Positions 5,722 through 6,215 of a DNA stretch of 6,215 nucleotides are shown one piece after another. The stretch spans positions 1-6,215 of the forward strand of contig JAQUZA010000205.1 in the NCBI GenBank assembly GCA_028691595.1, read 5' to 3'. The notes beneath the pieces were generated by a model that saw only the letters and a program-made list of their open reading frames with translations, did not search any database and was not told where the DNA came from. Position numbers and translations under genes: made by a program. This stretch comes from Candidatus Rifleibacteriota bacterium. GTDB taxonomy: Bacteria; Muiribacteriota; Ozemobacteria; Ozemobacterales; Ozemobacteraceae. Each line of letters starts with the position of its first letter. The stretch's first letter is position 1.

Positions 5722-6110
5722 GATGTCGAGGACGCTGATTTTGCATTTTCAATGCTGCAGAGCACTGGTCCTTTGGCAATGTTGGGTAGAAATATTGCCT
5801 GCTGATATTCGTCAGTCCCGTGTTTGTCTCCGTAGGGGGAACGTAGATCTAAGCCGGCATTGATGAGATTCCTGCTTGCGTATCTGTAGATTTAATCAGT
5901 AATTTGGGGTTAACTTTAATACAAACCAGTTTTAAACCTTCACAAGGCGCAGATAGAAGACGGGATTTTCATTGAAGAATAAATAGACAGACCCTTGTGC
6001 GGCAATAACAAAGAATCTGGTAAGAAAAAAAATCAAGCTACAGCTCTTAATTTTAATGACATCACGGCAAACAAGCGATGCCATTTATAGATACTTCCAT
6101 GTCGCTGATA
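5722..6110. other. Intergenic stretch with no visible feature
   Basis: About 390 bases with stops in all frames at short intervals, no credible ribosome binding site with an open frame, no tRNA-like fold and no strong hairpin. It may hold upstream control sites for the plus-strand gene that starts at 6184, or an unrecognised small RNA, but nothing in the sequence shows either. Confidence 0.5.
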
Positions 6111-6114
6111 ACAG

Positions 6115-6143
6115 TTGATAAATTTTGCTTTAAAGGCTAGCAT
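6115..6143 (+). promoter_or_regulatory. Sigma-70-type promoter for the gene starting at 6184
   Basis: TTGATA (6115-6120, 5 of 6 to consensus) and TAGCAT (6138-6143, 4 of 6) are separated by exactly 17 bases. Expected transcription start is near 6150, about 34 bases before the ATG at 6184. Confidence 0.6.
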
Positions 6144-6158
6144 ATCGGGGAGTTTTTT

Positions 6159-6197
6159 ATGCATTTTCTGAAAGGAAACAGGTATGAGCGAAGATAG
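6159..6197 (+). other. Possible 12-codon leader ORF overlapping the next gene
   Basis: ATG at 6159 opens a 12-residue frame (MHFLKGNRYERR) ending at TAG 6195-6197. It overlaps the start of the following gene in another frame. GGGGAG lies 6 bases upstream, a credible ribosome binding site. It may be a translational leader peptide or a chance frame; no attenuator or regulatory codon run is visible. Confidence 0.25.
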
Positions 6198-6215
6198 AAT
6201 AAAAAAGTTTGAAGC
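6184..6215 (+). CDS. N-terminus of an unidentified protein (partial)
   Basis: ATG at 6184 follows AAAGGA (6171-6176) with 7-base spacing and a promoter at 6115-6143. Only MSEDRIKKFEA is encoded before the window ends, a hydrophilic start without a signal peptide, so a cytoplasmic product is likely. It diverges from the hydG operon. The fragment is too short to assign a family. Confidence 0.7.
   Translation, partial: MSEDRIKKFE

Noticed and set aside
6024..6056. AT-rich partial hairpin (AAAAT...ATTTT)
   Set aside because: Short interrupted stem with low GC and no T-run; not distinguishable from chance.

Overview
The window looks like a stretch of chromosome from an anaerobic, probably Gram-negative bacterium. 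It carries pseudopilin genes of the type II secretion / type IV pilus kind and a maturation gene for [FeFe]-hydrogenase, an oxygen-sensitive enzyme of fermentative and syntrophic anaerobes. Base composition is moderate and the window alone does not fix the phylum. No RNA genes, insertion sequences or CRISPR arrays are visible.

Region 1 (about 1-2571, minus strand) is one tightly packed operon. It is read as a 500-residue membrane-anchored TPR protein, then a GspI/PilV-like prepilin (4-base overlap), then a GspJ/PilW-like prepilin (17-base overlap), then the first 14 codons of a third prepilin whose leader fits GspK/PilX and which runs off the window at base 1. The order I-J-K matches the pseudopilins that build the tip complex of a secretion pseudopilus or type IV pilus.

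Region 2 (2572-3276) is a non-coding stretch of roughly 390 bases followed by a plus-strand gene for a small multidrug resistance family transporter of the SugE/Gdx (guanidinium exporter) subgroup. It has its own extended -10 promoter, and no recognisable guanidine riboswitch.

Region 3 (3333-5485, minus strand) is a hydrogenase-maturation operon. A strong sigma-70-type promoter and a perfect 9-8-9 palindrome (probable operator) precede a TM1266-type 'iron-only hydrogenase system regulator', then hydG (radical SAM tyrosine lyase that makes the Fe(CO)2(CN) synthon for the H-cluster), then an unrecognised 82-residue protein whose start lies inside the 3' end of hydG. HydG has an unusual C-terminal cysteine pattern: the second cysteine of the usual CX2CX22C motif is glycine and a new cysteine lies three residues on. 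hydA, hydE and hydF are not in the window.

Region 4 (5486-6183) has no convincing gene longer than a few codons. It holds inverted repeats, including a degenerate REP-like palindromic element, then about 390 bases of featureless DNA, then a promoter and ribosome binding site leading into a plus-strand gene of which only 11 codons are present.
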